Positions 35,789 through 44,942 are shown, numbered from the stretch's first letter. The stretch is 64,000 nt of DNA from Kerstersia sp052103615 (GCF_052103615.1 NZ_JBQEKA010000006.1:31570-95569); one strand, 5' to 3'. Made by a program: numbers and translations. Notes: generated from the sequence alone by a model not told the origin.

Positions 35789-37585
35789 TTACTCGGACCT
35801 GCGGCCGCTACCGGCGTAGCTACCGGCGCGGCTACCGTCGCGGCTCTCGGCCAGCGGGCGGCGCTGGCCTGCCAGCCCCAGCAATGCCAGCAGCAGAACC
35901 GGCCAGGCCTGCGCGCCCCCGCCGCCATTGCCCGCTTCGACATGCTCACCAGTCGTGGGCACCACATTCAGATGCTGGGTCGCCGTGAAACGCTGCGCCG
36001 GTTCAGCGGTATTGCGGCAGGACACAACGTAGCGGTACTCCCCTGGCGTGGCAGGCGTCACTTCCAGCTCGCCGCTGGCCGGGATCGCGCCCGGCGCCGG
36101 CCAGTCGCCCCCGCCTTCGCAGTCATCCGCCTGGACCGTGGCCCAGCGGAATTTGGCCCATTGGCCCGCCACGATAGTGTGCGGCTCGGGGAAATTCACG
36201 ACGGTGCTGCCCTGCTCTCCCGACGCCACCAGCGTGAAGGTCAGCATCGGCGCAATGGCGTCGCCAGGCGTCACAGCGAAGAGCGTTCCCTGGCCGAAAT
36301 CGCCGCCAGCGTCGGTCACGCCATACAGGCGTCCGTCCGGCGCCAGCGTCAGGCCGCCTCCCGGCGCCTCCCCTTCCATCAGCTTGCCGTTGGACAGACC
36401 GGCCAGCATATGGATAACTTCGTAGGTGCCATCGCCCTTCAGGCGAAAGATGGAACCCGTCCTGCTGGTGGCGCTGGCCTGATTCGCCCCGCCGCTCGGA
36501 AACACGCCATAGAGATTGCCATCCGCGCCCGGCGTCAGCCCGATGGGCGAGCTGCCGCCGCCAGGATCATTGACCGGCAGGACATAGTCGGTCTGCACCA
36601 TGCGCCGTTCCGCCGCGATATAGCGGTTGAATGTCGCGCCCGCCTCGTCCTTGCCGGCATGCAGCGCATTCAAATGAGTGAAAACGAGGTCATCACTGCC
36701 TGCCTGGCGGTACAGATTGGTGATGTAGTTGCGCCTGTCCGTGCGCGCCAGGCGGGTCAGCACGCCGGTATGGCGATCTACCGCATACAAGGTATCGCCA
36801 GCGTTCGCGACGGCATGGTTGCCGACCTCGTTGCTGAACGCCCCGAACAAGCGATTGCCATCTTCCGACAGCACCAGCGTGCCGCCCAGCCGGATAGCGC
36901 CGAGATCCAGGACGGGGTCACGTTCCAGCGTATGCAGCAGCCGCACACCTTGCTCTGGCGCAAACGCGAAAATAACGCCATTGCCAGCCGCCCCGCCGCG
37001 CGCCGTGGTGCCATAGAAATTGCCGTCCGGCGCAAGCGTCAGTACAGATTGCGGATAGCTGCCTACCGGGCTATCGGCGGCGGCAGAGAACGAAAATACA
37101 GTCTCTATGCCCTGGCCGGGCCGGTAGCGCAGCAGTTGGCCCGCCTGCTCCGCGCCACCAAAGAACGTGTTCCAGTACCAGTCGCCCCGGGCGTCTTCCA
37201 CAGGCGCCGAACACACCGACCCGAAATCAGAGCTGCGGCTGACAGGCAAGCCGCCGCCATTGGCCTGGACACTGCCCAGTTCTTCATGAATGCCGCTGGC
37301 GGGATCGTGCCGATACAGGACGCAACTGGCGAGATAACGGGTGCCGCCATTCACGCTGCCGGAAAATTTGAGCTTCAGCCCGTAGAGTTTGCCGTCACGC
37401 CCCAGTGTGGGGGCCAACGAACCCGTCAGCGAACGGCTGGTGGACGTGCTGACGGCATCGAACTGATGGCGCACTTCGTAAACGGTAGGCGCCGCGCTGG
37501 CGGCGCCCATGCCGCCCAGCAACAGCGCCAGGCCCAGGCCAACAGCACGGCCGGGCCAACGGCAAAATGACAGCGTGTCATGCAT
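35789..37585 (-). CDS. Secreted GloVer-repeat protein with GlyGly-CTERM-like tail
   Basis: Exported protein of 598 aa from the ATG at 37585, which has AAGGA nine bases upstream; earlier starts at 37609 and 37663 lack one. The signal peptide ends near GGMGAASA. GloVer units such as GKLYGLKLKF, GNFYGTTARGGAAGNGVIF, GNLYGVFPSGGANQAS and GRLYGVTDAGGDFGQGTLF fill residues 50-450. One Ig-like domain with a cysteine pair follows, then GNGGGGAQAWPVLLLALLGL and an Arg-containing tail. It is 19 bases from its paralogue and lies directly after the TonB-dependent receptor. Confidence 0.85.
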   Translation of the reverse strand: MHDTLSFCRWPGRAVGLGLALLLGGMGAASAAPTVYEVRHQFDAVSTSTSRSLTGSLAPTLGRDGKLYGLKLKFSGSVNGGTRYLASCVLYRHDPASGIHEELGSVQANGGGLPVSRSSDFGSVCSAPVEDARGDWYWNTFFGGAEQAGQLLRYRPGQGIETVFSFSAAADSPVGSYPQSVLTLAPDGNFYGTTARGGAAGNGVIFAFAPEQGVRLLHTLERDPVLDLGAIRLGGTLVLSEDGNRLFGAFSNEVGNHAVANAGDTLYAVDRHTGVLTRLARTDRRNYITNLYRQAGSDDLVFTHLNALHAGKDEAGATFNRYIAAERRMVQTDYVLPVNDPGGGSSPIGLTPGADGNLYGVFPSGGANQASATSRTGSIFRLKGDGTYEVIHMLAGLSNGKLMEGEAPGGGLTLAPDGRLYGVTDAGGDFGQGTLFAVTPGDAIAPMLTFTLVASGEQGSTVVNFPEPHTIVAGQWAKFRWATVQADDCEGGGDWPAPGAIPASGELEVTPATPGEYRYVVSCRNTAEPAQRFTATQHLNVVPTTGEHVEAGNGGGGAQAWPVLLLALLGLAGQRRPLAESRDGSRAGSYAGSGRRSE

Positions 37586-37659
37586 GATGGGATTTCCTTG
37601 TTTGCGCATGCAATGCCGGATTCCGCCCTGCTGGCGGGCACCGGCACCCTGGCGCATGA

Positions 37660-40152
37660 TCAAAAGTTATAGGTCAGTGAGCCCTTGATGCTGCGCCCAG
37701 GCGAAGGCAGACCATTGAAGTTCATGGCGCCGATGTAATACTTGTCAGCGATGTTCTCAACGCTGACGCCCAGGGTCAGATGCCGCGTGGCGTCATAGCT
37801 GCCAAACAGATCAACAATCTCGTAAGGTTTCCAGTACACGCCTTCGTTGTACTGGTTGGCATCGGTCATGCCGCGCCGCGTATCCGCGCGCAGACGCGCC
37901 CCCAGCACCAGCTTGCGTTCCAGCAAGCGAACCCCCAAGGTGGCGGCAATGCTGCGCTTGGGCGGAATGAAGGGCGTGGTGACATTGATATTGTCACGGC
38001 CCGGGTCACTGCTGCAGACCCCCGCGTCGCAGAACAGCATGCGGTCGAACTGATTGAAACTGAACTCGGCGAACAGATACCCCAGATCCAGCTGGGCCTG
38101 TAATTCAACGCCCCGCAACGTGGCCCGGTCGATATTGGCAAATTGGTACGAATAGGCGTAATCGGCGCGGTAGCGGAAAGCATTGCGCAGAATGTAATCG
38201 TCATAGCGCGAATCAAAACGCGCGACTTTCAGCCTCAGCTTGCCATCGCTGCGCAACCAGTCATCCAGAATCAGGTTCAGGCCAAACTCATGCGTGCGCG
38301 CCACTTCGGGCCGCAGATAGGGATTGGGCAGGTGATAAATGCCCCAGACCGCGCCGCCGCCCGCCGTTTCCGACAAGGTAGGCGCGCGCTGGCCTTCCGC
38401 ATAGCGCGCGAAGAACTGCACGCCATCCACCGGGGTGATGCCCAGCGCGGCGCTGGGATTCACGCGCCCGCCGCTGCGGTTCAGCGACAGGGTGTTCACG
38501 CCCTGCCCCACATAACGCGAGGCATATGTGCCCTCGGAACGCAGGCCGAAATAGTCGGCGCGCAGACCGGCGTCGAGTTGCAGCCATTCGTGGTAGGCCA
38601 GGCTGGCCTGCGCAAACCAGCCGCCAATATTGCGCTTGCCGGTGGCCGTCAGGCCTTCACGCCCTATCCCGGTCCGCGGGTCGGTCGTCAAACCGCTGGA
38701 GTGCGTATCGGCCTTGTCCTGGTAGAACTCCCCGCCGACGTTCAGCGTCAGCAGATTGTCCTCACCCAGCGGCAGACGCGCCGTATTGCTGATTTCGGTG
38801 CCCACGGTATGCATGTCGTAATGCTCGCCGAACATCTCGTAGGACGTCCGGTTGGCCGCCCGCCAAACGTTGGCGCTGACATCCCACCAGGGGTTGTCCG
38901 CCGGGTTCCACTGATAGCGCAAGGACAAGGTATTGGCGCTGACATGCTGCTCGGGGAAACCCAGCTCTTCATCTGCCGCAGCGCCGCGCGCCCAGCTGAC
39001 GAATTCATTGCGGTAATACGTCGCGCCGGCTTCCAGCTTGTGCGCCTCATTGAACCGGTATTGCGCCTTGAACAGGCCGGACACCATATCCTGGTGGGTC
39101 AGGGGCACCTCGCTGCTGCAATCGTCGATATCCTTGCCGCGCGAATTGCAATACGGATAGCCGCCCTCAGGCACGCTGCGCTTGCCGGTGTGATAGTTAT
39201 CGCTCTTGCGGCGCGAAATGCCGCCGGTCAGTGCCAGGCCGCTCTCCAGACGGATGGCGCCCGCCGCCATGCCAGCCGTGTTGTAGCCGTTATCGCCGTG
39301 GATCACGCGCAAGCGTCCGCCATGACTGGCATCCCCATGAATCAGGTCGTCGGCGTTCAAGGTGCGCAAATTCACCACGCCGCCAGTCACGCCAGCCCCA
39401 TACATGCCGCCGGCAGGGCCTTTTTCGATATCCACGCCCGCCAGCAATTCCGGGTCTATATAGACACGCGACATCTGCCCGCCATAACCTGCATAGTTCG
39501 ACGCATTCTGGCGCGTGCCGTCAACCATCATATTGATGCGGCCCGGCCCCTGGATGCCACGGATATTGATGTTATTGATGCCAGGGTCCTGGTTGCCGTC
39601 CATGACATAGACGCCGGGCTCGCCCTGGAAAATATCGCGGGCGCTGGTCACGGGCACGCGGTCCAGCGATTCACGCGTCACCACACCGACCGACCCCAGC
39701 GCATAGAACACTTCATCCCTGGGGTCATAGGCGGCCCCAGTGACTTCCACCGCGCTCAAGGTGGCCACGCTGTCCTGCGGCGCCCGCCGCAGGGTGTAGC
39801 CATCGGCCGTCGGCACGGCTTCCAGGCCTGTGCCGCGCAAGGCCTCACGCAAGGCGGCCGGGCCATCCCGCTCGCCCTGCACTCCCGGGCTGCGTACCCC
39901 ATTGACCAAGGCGGTGGGATACATCAGCAAAATGCGTGCTTCGCTGCCCAGGCGGGTCAGCACCTCAGCCAGTTGGCCAGCGGGAATGTCATATTGGCGT
40001 GGCGCCAGCACGCCTGCCGCCTGCGCCGCCACCGGGGCAGGCGCCAAAGGCACCAGCATGACCCACAACAAAGTTGTCAGCAGTGTGGGCCGCCAGACAC
40101 GTGATATGACGCGAGCGCGGGTCGCCCGCGCCGCTTGTGAAGCTGAATCCAT
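37660..40152 (-). CDS. TonB-dependent receptor with STN signalling domain, haem/haemoprotein type
   Basis: Outer-membrane receptor of 830 aa. After the signal peptide (cleavage near AAQA, residue 44-46) an STN domain covers about residues 52-122, which marks a transducer that signals to a FecR partner. The plug spans roughly 140-265 (GVYVMDGNQDPGINNINIRG) and the 22-strand barrel follows, ending in F830. The motifs QRAP (588-591) and NPYL (610-613) correspond to the FRAP and NPNL motifs of haem receptors, with a histidine between them. It resembles Bordetella BhuR in layout, but no haem ABC genes follow. Confidence 0.9.
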   Translation of the reverse strand: MDSASQAARATRARVISRVWRPTLLTTLLWVMLVPLAPAPVAAQAAGVLAPRQYDIPAGQLAEVLTRLGSEARILLMYPTALVNGVRSPGVQGERDGPAALREALRGTGLEAVPTADGYTLRRAPQDSVATLSAVEVTGAAYDPRDEVFYALGSVGVVTRESLDRVPVTSARDIFQGEPGVYVMDGNQDPGINNINIRGIQGPGRINMMVDGTRQNASNYAGYGGQMSRVYIDPELLAGVDIEKGPAGGMYGAGVTGGVVNLRTLNADDLIHGDASHGGRLRVIHGDNGYNTAGMAAGAIRLESGLALTGGISRRKSDNYHTGKRSVPEGGYPYCNSRGKDIDDCSSEVPLTHQDMVSGLFKAQYRFNEAHKLEAGATYYRNEFVSWARGAAADEELGFPEQHVSANTLSLRYQWNPADNPWWDVSANVWRAANRTSYEMFGEHYDMHTVGTEISNTARLPLGEDNLLTLNVGGEFYQDKADTHSSGLTTDPRTGIGREGLTATGKRNIGGWFAQASLAYHEWLQLDAGLRADYFGLRSEGTYASRYVGQGVNTLSLNRSGGRVNPSAALGITPVDGVQFFARYAEGQRAPTLSETAGGGAVWGIYHLPNPYLRPEVARTHEFGLNLILDDWLRSDGKLRLKVARFDSRYDDYILRNAFRYRADYAYSYQFANIDRATLRGVELQAQLDLGYLFAEFSFNQFDRMLFCDAGVCSSDPGRDNINVTTPFIPPKRSIAATLGVRLLERKLVLGARLRADTRRGMTDANQYNEGVYWKPYEIVDLFGSYDATRHLTLGVSVENIADKYYIGAMNFNGLPSPGRSIKGSLTYNF

Positions 40153-40274
40153 CGTCGATTTCCCTCGTTCATGGAAAATTTAAGAATTTGCGTTCTCATC
40201 TTCCATGCCACTCAACCCGGGAAAAAAGAAAACAGATTCCGGCTGCTGTTACAAAATAGTGCCGGATTGCCTGC

Positions 40275-41243
40275 TCAGACGCGGCGGTATGCCCTGGCCT
40301 GGCCGGCCGGCGCCGGCTGAACCCGAACCCAATAGCGGGTCCAGCGCCGCACTTCCACAGGCAGAACCTGCTGCAGCATCACCAGCACACGGTCAGTATT
40401 ATCCAGGGGAAAGGTGCCCGACACGCGCAGGTGCGCCAGCTCCGGGGCGCAATCCAGTATGCCTGGGCGGTAGCGCGCCAATTCCTGGATAAACGCCGGC
40501 AAGGGCATATCAGCGGCCAGCAGCATGCCGCGCGTCCAGGCCGCATCCGTATCGGCAGCAGACAGTATCTCGCTGCGCCAATCCGGGGAAAACCACAGCA
40601 ACTGCGACGCATGGATACGCACCGGCATGTCTGGCGCGCCGCTGCGGCGCACATCAACCGCGCCCTCCAGGACATGCAGCAGGGTCTCCTGCTCATGCCG
40701 CACAGTGAAACGCGTGCCGACCGCCTGCATTTCACCAGCACGGGTCCGCACGCGAAACGGCCGCGCCGGCCGCATGCTATCTGCTGCCGTCTCAACCAGC
40801 AACTCGCCATGATCCAGGGCCAGCAGCCGCTGCGCGCCATCAAACTGGACCCGCACCTGTGTCTGTGTGTTGAGCATCAAGCGTGAGCCGTCCGCCAAAT
40901 AATGCTCGGTGCGCTGCCCGGTGGCGGTCTGCAAGCGCCCGCCACGGCCCGCCTGCTCGGAGAGCTGCCAAACCCCTGTTCCGGCGACGCCGACAGCCGC
41001 CACCGCCAATAGCTGCCGCCGCAGCGGCCGGGCAGGCAACAAAGCGGCGCGCCCGATGCCGGCAGGCAGGGCGCCGGTCTTACAGGTCAGCGCCTCGACC
41101 TTGCGCCACGCCATGGCATGGTCGGGGTGCGCATTCAGCCAGTGCTGCCAGGCCTCGCGCATGGCAGGCGTGCTTTCCGGGCCTTGCAGATCCACCAGCC
41201 ATTGGGCTGCCTGCATGCGTACGGCGGCGGGAATGTCCGACAT
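40275..41243 (-). CDS. FecR-family anti-sigma / signal transducer
   Basis: Inner-membrane regulator of 322 aa. The cytoplasmic N-terminus (residues 1-75, WLVDLQGPESTPAMREAWQHW) has the FecR_N pattern that binds the sigma factor, and one transmembrane helix follows (LAVAAVGVAGTGVWQL). The periplasmic FecR domain includes LADGSRLMLNTQTQVRV and VGTRFTVRHEQETLLHVLEG; the C-terminal STN-like part would contact the receptor. It lies between the sigma factor and receptor genes, the order of fecI-fecR-fecA and hurI-hurR-bhuR. Confidence 0.93.
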   Translation of the reverse strand: MSDIPAAVRMQAAQWLVDLQGPESTPAMREAWQHWLNAHPDHAMAWRKVEALTCKTGALPAGIGRAALLPARPLRRQLLAVAAVGVAGTGVWQLSEQAGRGGRLQTATGQRTEHYLADGSRLMLNTQTQVRVQFDGAQRLLALDHGELLVETAADSMRPARPFRVRTRAGEMQAVGTRFTVRHEQETLLHVLEGAVDVRRSGAPDMPVRIHASQLLWFSPDWRSEILSAADTDAAWTRGMLLAADMPLPAFIQELARYRPGILDCAPELAHLRVSGTFPLDNTDRVLVMLQQVLPVEVRRWTRYWVRVQPAPAGQARAYRRV

Positions 41244-41267
41244 GGTGCAGCTCCTTTCCGTCTTGCG

Positions 41268-41762
41268 CTAATCGGCAAAGCTGCAATGGGCAATGGCGCG
41301 CACCAGGTCGCGCCGCACCGTCGGCAGCGACAAGCCCAGCTCCTGCGCAATCGCTGCCTGGGTCATGCCATCGACCTGGGCCATCAGGAAAATCTGTCTG
41401 GCCCGACGCGGCAGGCCATCCAGCAAGCGATCGACTTCCAGCAGCGTCTCCAGCACCAGAGCGCAGGCTTCGGGGTCGGGATGGCAAGGGACAGGCAGCG
41501 CCGCCAAGGCCTCCAGATAGGCCTGTTCCACCTTGCGGCGGCGCAGCATATTGGACAGCAAGCCCTGCGCAACCGTCATCAGGAAAGCACGCGGTTCACG
41601 AATCCCCGCCACCTGTTCACGCGCCAGAATGCGGACAAAGGTATCGTGCGCCAGATCGGCCGCATCAGCCGAACTGCCGAGTTTCTTGCGCAACCAGGCA
41701 TGCAGCCAGCCATGATGATCGCTGTAAAGGGCGTGCGCGGGCGATGGGGCGGGAGCGGGCAT
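41268..41762 (-). CDS. FecI-type ECF sigma factor
   Basis: Extracytoplasmic-function sigma factor of 164 aa. I chose the ATG at 41762 (MPAPAPSPAHALYSDHHGWL), because the longer frame from 41843 would run through the Fur-like operator. Region 2 is at about residues 10-75 (LRKKLGSSADAADLAHDTFVRIL, SNMLRRRKVEQAYLE) and region 4 at 110-160 (ARQIFLMAQVDGMTQAAIAQELGLSLPTVRR). It should direct RNA polymerase to the receptor gene when the receptor is loaded. It is probably iron-regulated. Confidence 0.93.
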   Translation of the reverse strand: MPAPAPSPAHALYSDHHGWLHAWLRKKLGSSADAADLAHDTFVRILAREQVAGIREPRAFLMTVAQGLLSNMLRRRKVEQAYLEALAALPVPCHPDPEACALVLETLLEVDRLLDGLPRRARQIFLMAQVDGMTQAAIAQELGLSLPTVRRDLVRAIAHCSFAD

Positions 41763-41807
41763 GGCGGACCGGAACGACACCCGCCCAAGACATAAGCAAG
41801 TATCAAG

Positions 41808-41839
41808 AATGAAAATGAACCTCATTTTAGTGAATGAGG
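41808..41839. promoter_or_regulatory. Candidate Fur box(es) upstream of the ECF sigma gene
   Basis: The AT-rich segment contains AAATGA-ACC-TCATTT and, overlapping it, CCTCATT-TTAGTG-AATGAGG (41820-41839), a perfect 7-bp inverted pair. The ATGA/TCAT composition and spacing resemble Fur boxes, and FecI-type genes are regularly Fur-repressed. Confidence 0.55.
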
Positions 41840-41901
41840 TCACTTAGCAGCAAGCCCTGCTTCACCTTCGGCGCCGGAATCTGCCCGCCAAGCAGCGAAA
41901 G

Positions 41902-42873
41902 TCAGCCCTGCGGGGCCTCTGGCGCAAATACAGCGTCCAAGTCCCTGGCTTCCAGCACATTCAGTGACCAGGCTTCCAGCTGCGCGCGGCTGGCCTGCTG
42001 CAAACGCTGCTGCACCGCCTCGGGCAGCGCGCCGAATTTGCGCTTCAGCTGGCCAGCCAGCAAGCGCGAGCAACCTTCCTGCAACCCTTCCTGGCGCCCC
42101 TTCTGACGCCAGCTGTAACTCCAATCCTGTGTATGGGCATTCATCATGGCGGATATCTCCTGGAGGTCTGTGCTGCGGGGCAGGCTGTTTGCCTGCGGCA
42201 AGGCGCGCGGCAACAGCACGTGGCGCATCCAGCTGCCCAGGACATGGCGCAGTTCCTGATAAGGCGGGGCGGCAGTCAGGCGCAGCAAAGTTTGCACCAG
42301 TTCCTGGGTCTGCTCAAGTTCCTGGCTGTGTTCCAGACGAAACAGAATTGCCGCCAGATTATCCCCCGGCAATTTGCCTTGCATCACCAGCGCGCCTTCA
42401 TCAAGCAGCAGATATTTCATATCGGGCTGATAGGGTTGCAAGACGCGGGGAGCCCTATCCACCAGGTCTGCCACACGAGTGGGTTCGCGCCAGCGCGCGG
42501 CGCCGTTGTACAGCAGAATAGGCAACACCAGCGGCAGCTTTTGCGTGGCAGGCGCCGGACGGCGCAGCGAAAAATCTTCATACAGCAACGCGCTGTAGCC
42601 CATGAAGCGGATGCTCATGAAACGGTCTGGCCGGGACTGATGCTCCAGCATCAGCAGCAGATACAGTTCACAACCATCGCGCCGCCGCACGCGCCAGACC
42701 AGATCGCCTTGGCGGTCGCGTTGCTTGCCGCTGACATAATCAGTGGGCAGGGGCGCCAGGGAATCGAGGTCCAGCAAGGGGCGCAAGCCCTCGGGCAGAA
42801 TGCCGTGGAACAAGGCGCGAACCATGTGCGGGCTGCTGAATAACTTGCGGTAGTGCTGGTCTTGCAGATTCAT
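41902..42873 (-). CDS. Rpn-family recombination-promoting nuclease / putative transposase_31
   Basis: Protein of 323 aa from the ATG at 42873 (MNLQDQHYRKLFSSPHMVRA). The opening plus GDLVWRVRRRDGCELYLLLM and LEHQSRPDRFMSIRFMGY is the conserved Rpn nuclease core of PD-(D/E)XK type, with the acidic residue of GDLVWR and the E-H-Q motif as likely catalytic residues. PLVLPILLYNGAARW is another family landmark, and the end is a coiled region. Rpn proteins cleave DNA and promote RecA-independent recombination; they are not true transposases. It is a lone gene. Confidence 0.88.
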   Translation of the reverse strand: MNLQDQHYRKLFSSPHMVRALFHGILPEGLRPLLDLDSLAPLPTDYVSGKQRDRQGDLVWRVRRRDGCELYLLLMLEHQSRPDRFMSIRFMGYSALLYEDFSLRRPAPATQKLPLVLPILLYNGAARWREPTRVADLVDRAPRVLQPYQPDMKYLLLDEGALVMQGKLPGDNLAAILFRLEHSQELEQTQELVQTLLRLTAAPPYQELRHVLGSWMRHVLLPRALPQANSLPRSTDLQEISAMMNAHTQDWSYSWRQKGRQEGLQEGCSRLLAGQLKRKFGALPEAVQQRLQQASRAQLEAWSLNVLEARDLDAVFAPEAPQG

Positions 42874-43079
42874 GAGGTGTCCCGGGAGCAGCCCGGACTG
42901 GCCTGACATCCGCCAAGGCTTGCCGTTTTGCAGCAATCTTGGCCCAGTCAGGCGCGCACAGGCAGGTGAGCAGGGACACTTAATTTATGCCTGAACCGCA
43001 GGCACAAGGGACGAAATGAATCGTTTTATCCATGGGTAAAAGCAGCCGGATACGCGGCACCGCGGCCGGCTGACGGCGC

Positions 43080-43130
43080 AAGCGGCAAGCTGCATAAGCA
43101 GCAAACGGCAAGCTGCAAACGGCAAGCGGC
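43080..43130. repeat. Short degenerate tandem repeat downstream of oppA
   Basis: A 14-base unit, AAACGGCAAGCTGC, occurs at 43103-43116, again with one change at 43117-43130 (AAACGGCAAGCGGC), and at 43080-43093 as AAGCGGCAAGCTGC. The copies lie between the Rpn gene and the end of oppA; a hairpin (43128-43136 with 43154-43162) follows the oppA stop. Confidence 0.6.
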
Positions 43131-43162
43131 GGGCAGCCGTGAAGACGGCCGCCCTGCCCGCC

Positions 43163-44734
43163 TTACTGGAACGACACAGTGCGCGACGGATGGATATCCA
43201 GCGCGTTGTCTTCCCAGCCTTTCAGCTTCGGGTTGACCAGGTTGCGCGATGCGTACTCATAAATCGGCGCCACCGGCCAGGCTTGCGCCAAACGGGCTTC
43301 TGCCTGCTGCAGCAAACCGCGGCGGCGGGCCGGGTCGCTTTCCAGGTTGGCCTGCTCATACAGTTTATTGAACTCTGCATCGCTGTATGCGCCGTAATTG
43401 TTGGTCGGCGTGTACAGCAATTGCAGGAAGTTCTGCGGGTCGTCATAGCTGGACAGCCAGGCGGCCCGGCCCGTGTCGTAGTTGCCTGCGCGCAGATTGG
43501 CGTAATGCACATTGGCCTCGGCATTATTCAACTCGGCCTGCACCCCCAGCGGCTTCCATTGCGCTGCCACCGCAACCGCAATGCGCTGGTGCTCGCTGCC
43601 GCTATTGAAGCTCAGCCCCACTTTGAGCGGCTTGCCCGGCCCATACCCGGCCTGGCGCAACAGCTCCGCCGCGCGCTTGAGCCGTTCGGGATAAGGCTGC
43701 GCCAACACCTGTTCATACTGCGGCTCGTAATTATCCAGGCCGGTAGGCAGGAAGGAATTCAGCGGCAGCACGGCATTTTCCAGCAACTGCTGCGCAATGA
43801 CCTCGCGGTTGATGGCCAGGCTCAGCGCCTCGCGCACGCGCGCATCGCTGGTGGGATGGCCATCGCGCAGATTGAATGACAGGTAGTAGCTGCCCAGGCG
43901 CGGCGACAAATGCGTGGCGGCCGGCACTTCCTGCTTCAGGAACTCATACTGCGACGCCGGATAATCGCGCAGCACATCGAGATCGCCCGCGCGGAACCGC
44001 GTAATGCCGCTGTCGCGATCTTCGATCGGGAAGAAAGTCACGCCATCAATCTTGACCTCGGCGGCATCATAGTAATTCGGGTTTTTCTTGGTATTGAGTT
44101 CACTGCCGGTCATCCAGCGCGTCGGCACAAAAGGCCCGTTGACGACAATATTGTCAACTTCGCTCCAGTTCTTGCCATGCTTTTCAATCGCCTGGCGCGG
44201 CAGCGGATAGAACACCGGCAGAACCAGCGTGCTGAGGAAATAGGTGGACGGCTCCTTGAGCGTCACTTCCAGCTTTTTGCCGTCCTCCAGCGAACGCACT
44301 CCCAGCGCCTCGGGCTTTTGTTCACCCTTGGCGATCTCTTCCGCATTGGCAATGGGATACAAACGGTGCGCGGTACTGACCGCATTCTGCGGATCCAGCA
44401 CATAACGCCAGGAATAGACGAAGTCATCCGCCGTCAGAGGCGTGCCATCCGACCATTTGGAATCGCGCAGGTCAAAGGTGTAGGTTTTGCCATCGTCGGA
44501 CAAGGTCCACGCGGTCGCAACGCCCGGCACAACCTTGCCCTCGGCCGACACTTCCACCAGCCCGGCAAACAAGTCGCGCAGCACGTCTTCTTCCCAGACG
44601 CCGCCGGTAATGCGCGTGGGGCTGAGCGAAGCCGGATCGCCGATGATGCCGACCTTCAGGGTTTGGGCCTGCAAGGGCGCGGCCATTGCCGCAAGCGCCA
44701 GCGACATGGCGGCCAGGGAAAAACGTTTCATCAT
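43163..44734 (-). CDS. oppA: Oligopeptide ABC transporter substrate-binding protein
   Basis: Periplasmic peptide-binding protein of 523 aa. The signal peptide ends at PLQAQ before TLKVGIIGDPASLSPTRITG. Family landmarks are WEEDVLRDLFAGLVEVSAEGK, TYTFDLRDSKWSDGTPLTADDFVYSWRYVLDP (SBP_bac_5) and NGPFVPTRWMTGSELNTKKNPNYYDA. It is closest to OppA/MppA in length and motifs. The membrane and ATPase subunits are encoded separately at 50395-53929, beyond a third LIV system. Confidence 0.92.
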   Translation of the reverse strand: MMKRFSLAAMSLALAAMAAPLQAQTLKVGIIGDPASLSPTRITGGVWEEDVLRDLFAGLVEVSAEGKVVPGVATAWTLSDDGKTYTFDLRDSKWSDGTPLTADDFVYSWRYVLDPQNAVSTAHRLYPIANAEEIAKGEQKPEALGVRSLEDGKKLEVTLKEPSTYFLSTLVLPVFYPLPRQAIEKHGKNWSEVDNIVVNGPFVPTRWMTGSELNTKKNPNYYDAAEVKIDGVTFFPIEDRDSGITRFRAGDLDVLRDYPASQYEFLKQEVPAATHLSPRLGSYYLSFNLRDGHPTSDARVREALSLAINREVIAQQLLENAVLPLNSFLPTGLDNYEPQYEQVLAQPYPERLKRAAELLRQAGYGPGKPLKVGLSFNSGSEHQRIAVAVAAQWKPLGVQAELNNAEANVHYANLRAGNYDTGRAAWLSSYDDPQNFLQLLYTPTNNYGAYSDAEFNKLYEQANLESDPARRRGLLQQAEARLAQAWPVAPIYEYASRNLVNPKLKGWEDNALDIHPSRTVSFQ

Positions 44735-44867
44735 TCACCTCGTGATCGCAGAAAGTTAGGCACGAGCCCGGGCTGATAGCGCCGCGCTGGGCAAGCGTTG
44801 ATTAATGCATGGATGGCAAACGCCGGCCAATACAATTTCCGACTATCTATACCAGTCCTCTTTATAA

Positions 44868-44879
44868 CTGGAATTCCAG
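44868..44879. promoter_or_regulatory. Palindrome upstream of oppA
   Basis: CTGGAATTCCAG is a perfect 12-base palindrome about 135 bases before the oppA start. It could be a regulator site; no family can be assigned. Confidence 0.3.
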
Positions 44880-44890
44880 CCAGACGAAAA

Positions 44891-44922
44891 AGCCGGTGCG
44901 CCTGCCATCAGGCGCACCGGCT
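44891..44922 (-). terminator. Terminator of the third LIV operon
   Basis: AGCCGGTGCGCCTG (44891-44904) and CAGGCGCACCGGCT (44909-44922) are exact reverse complements with a CCAT loop. On the minus strand the stem is followed by TTTTT (complement of 44886-44890), just past the livF stop. Confidence 0.85.
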
Positions 44923-44942
44923 CATTTGCCTCTGGCAAAGGG

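Noticed and set aside
41902..42873. Insertion-sequence transposase
   Set aside because: Often annotated as a transposase, but the protein is an Rpn-type nuclease and there are no terminal inverted repeats or target duplications around it.
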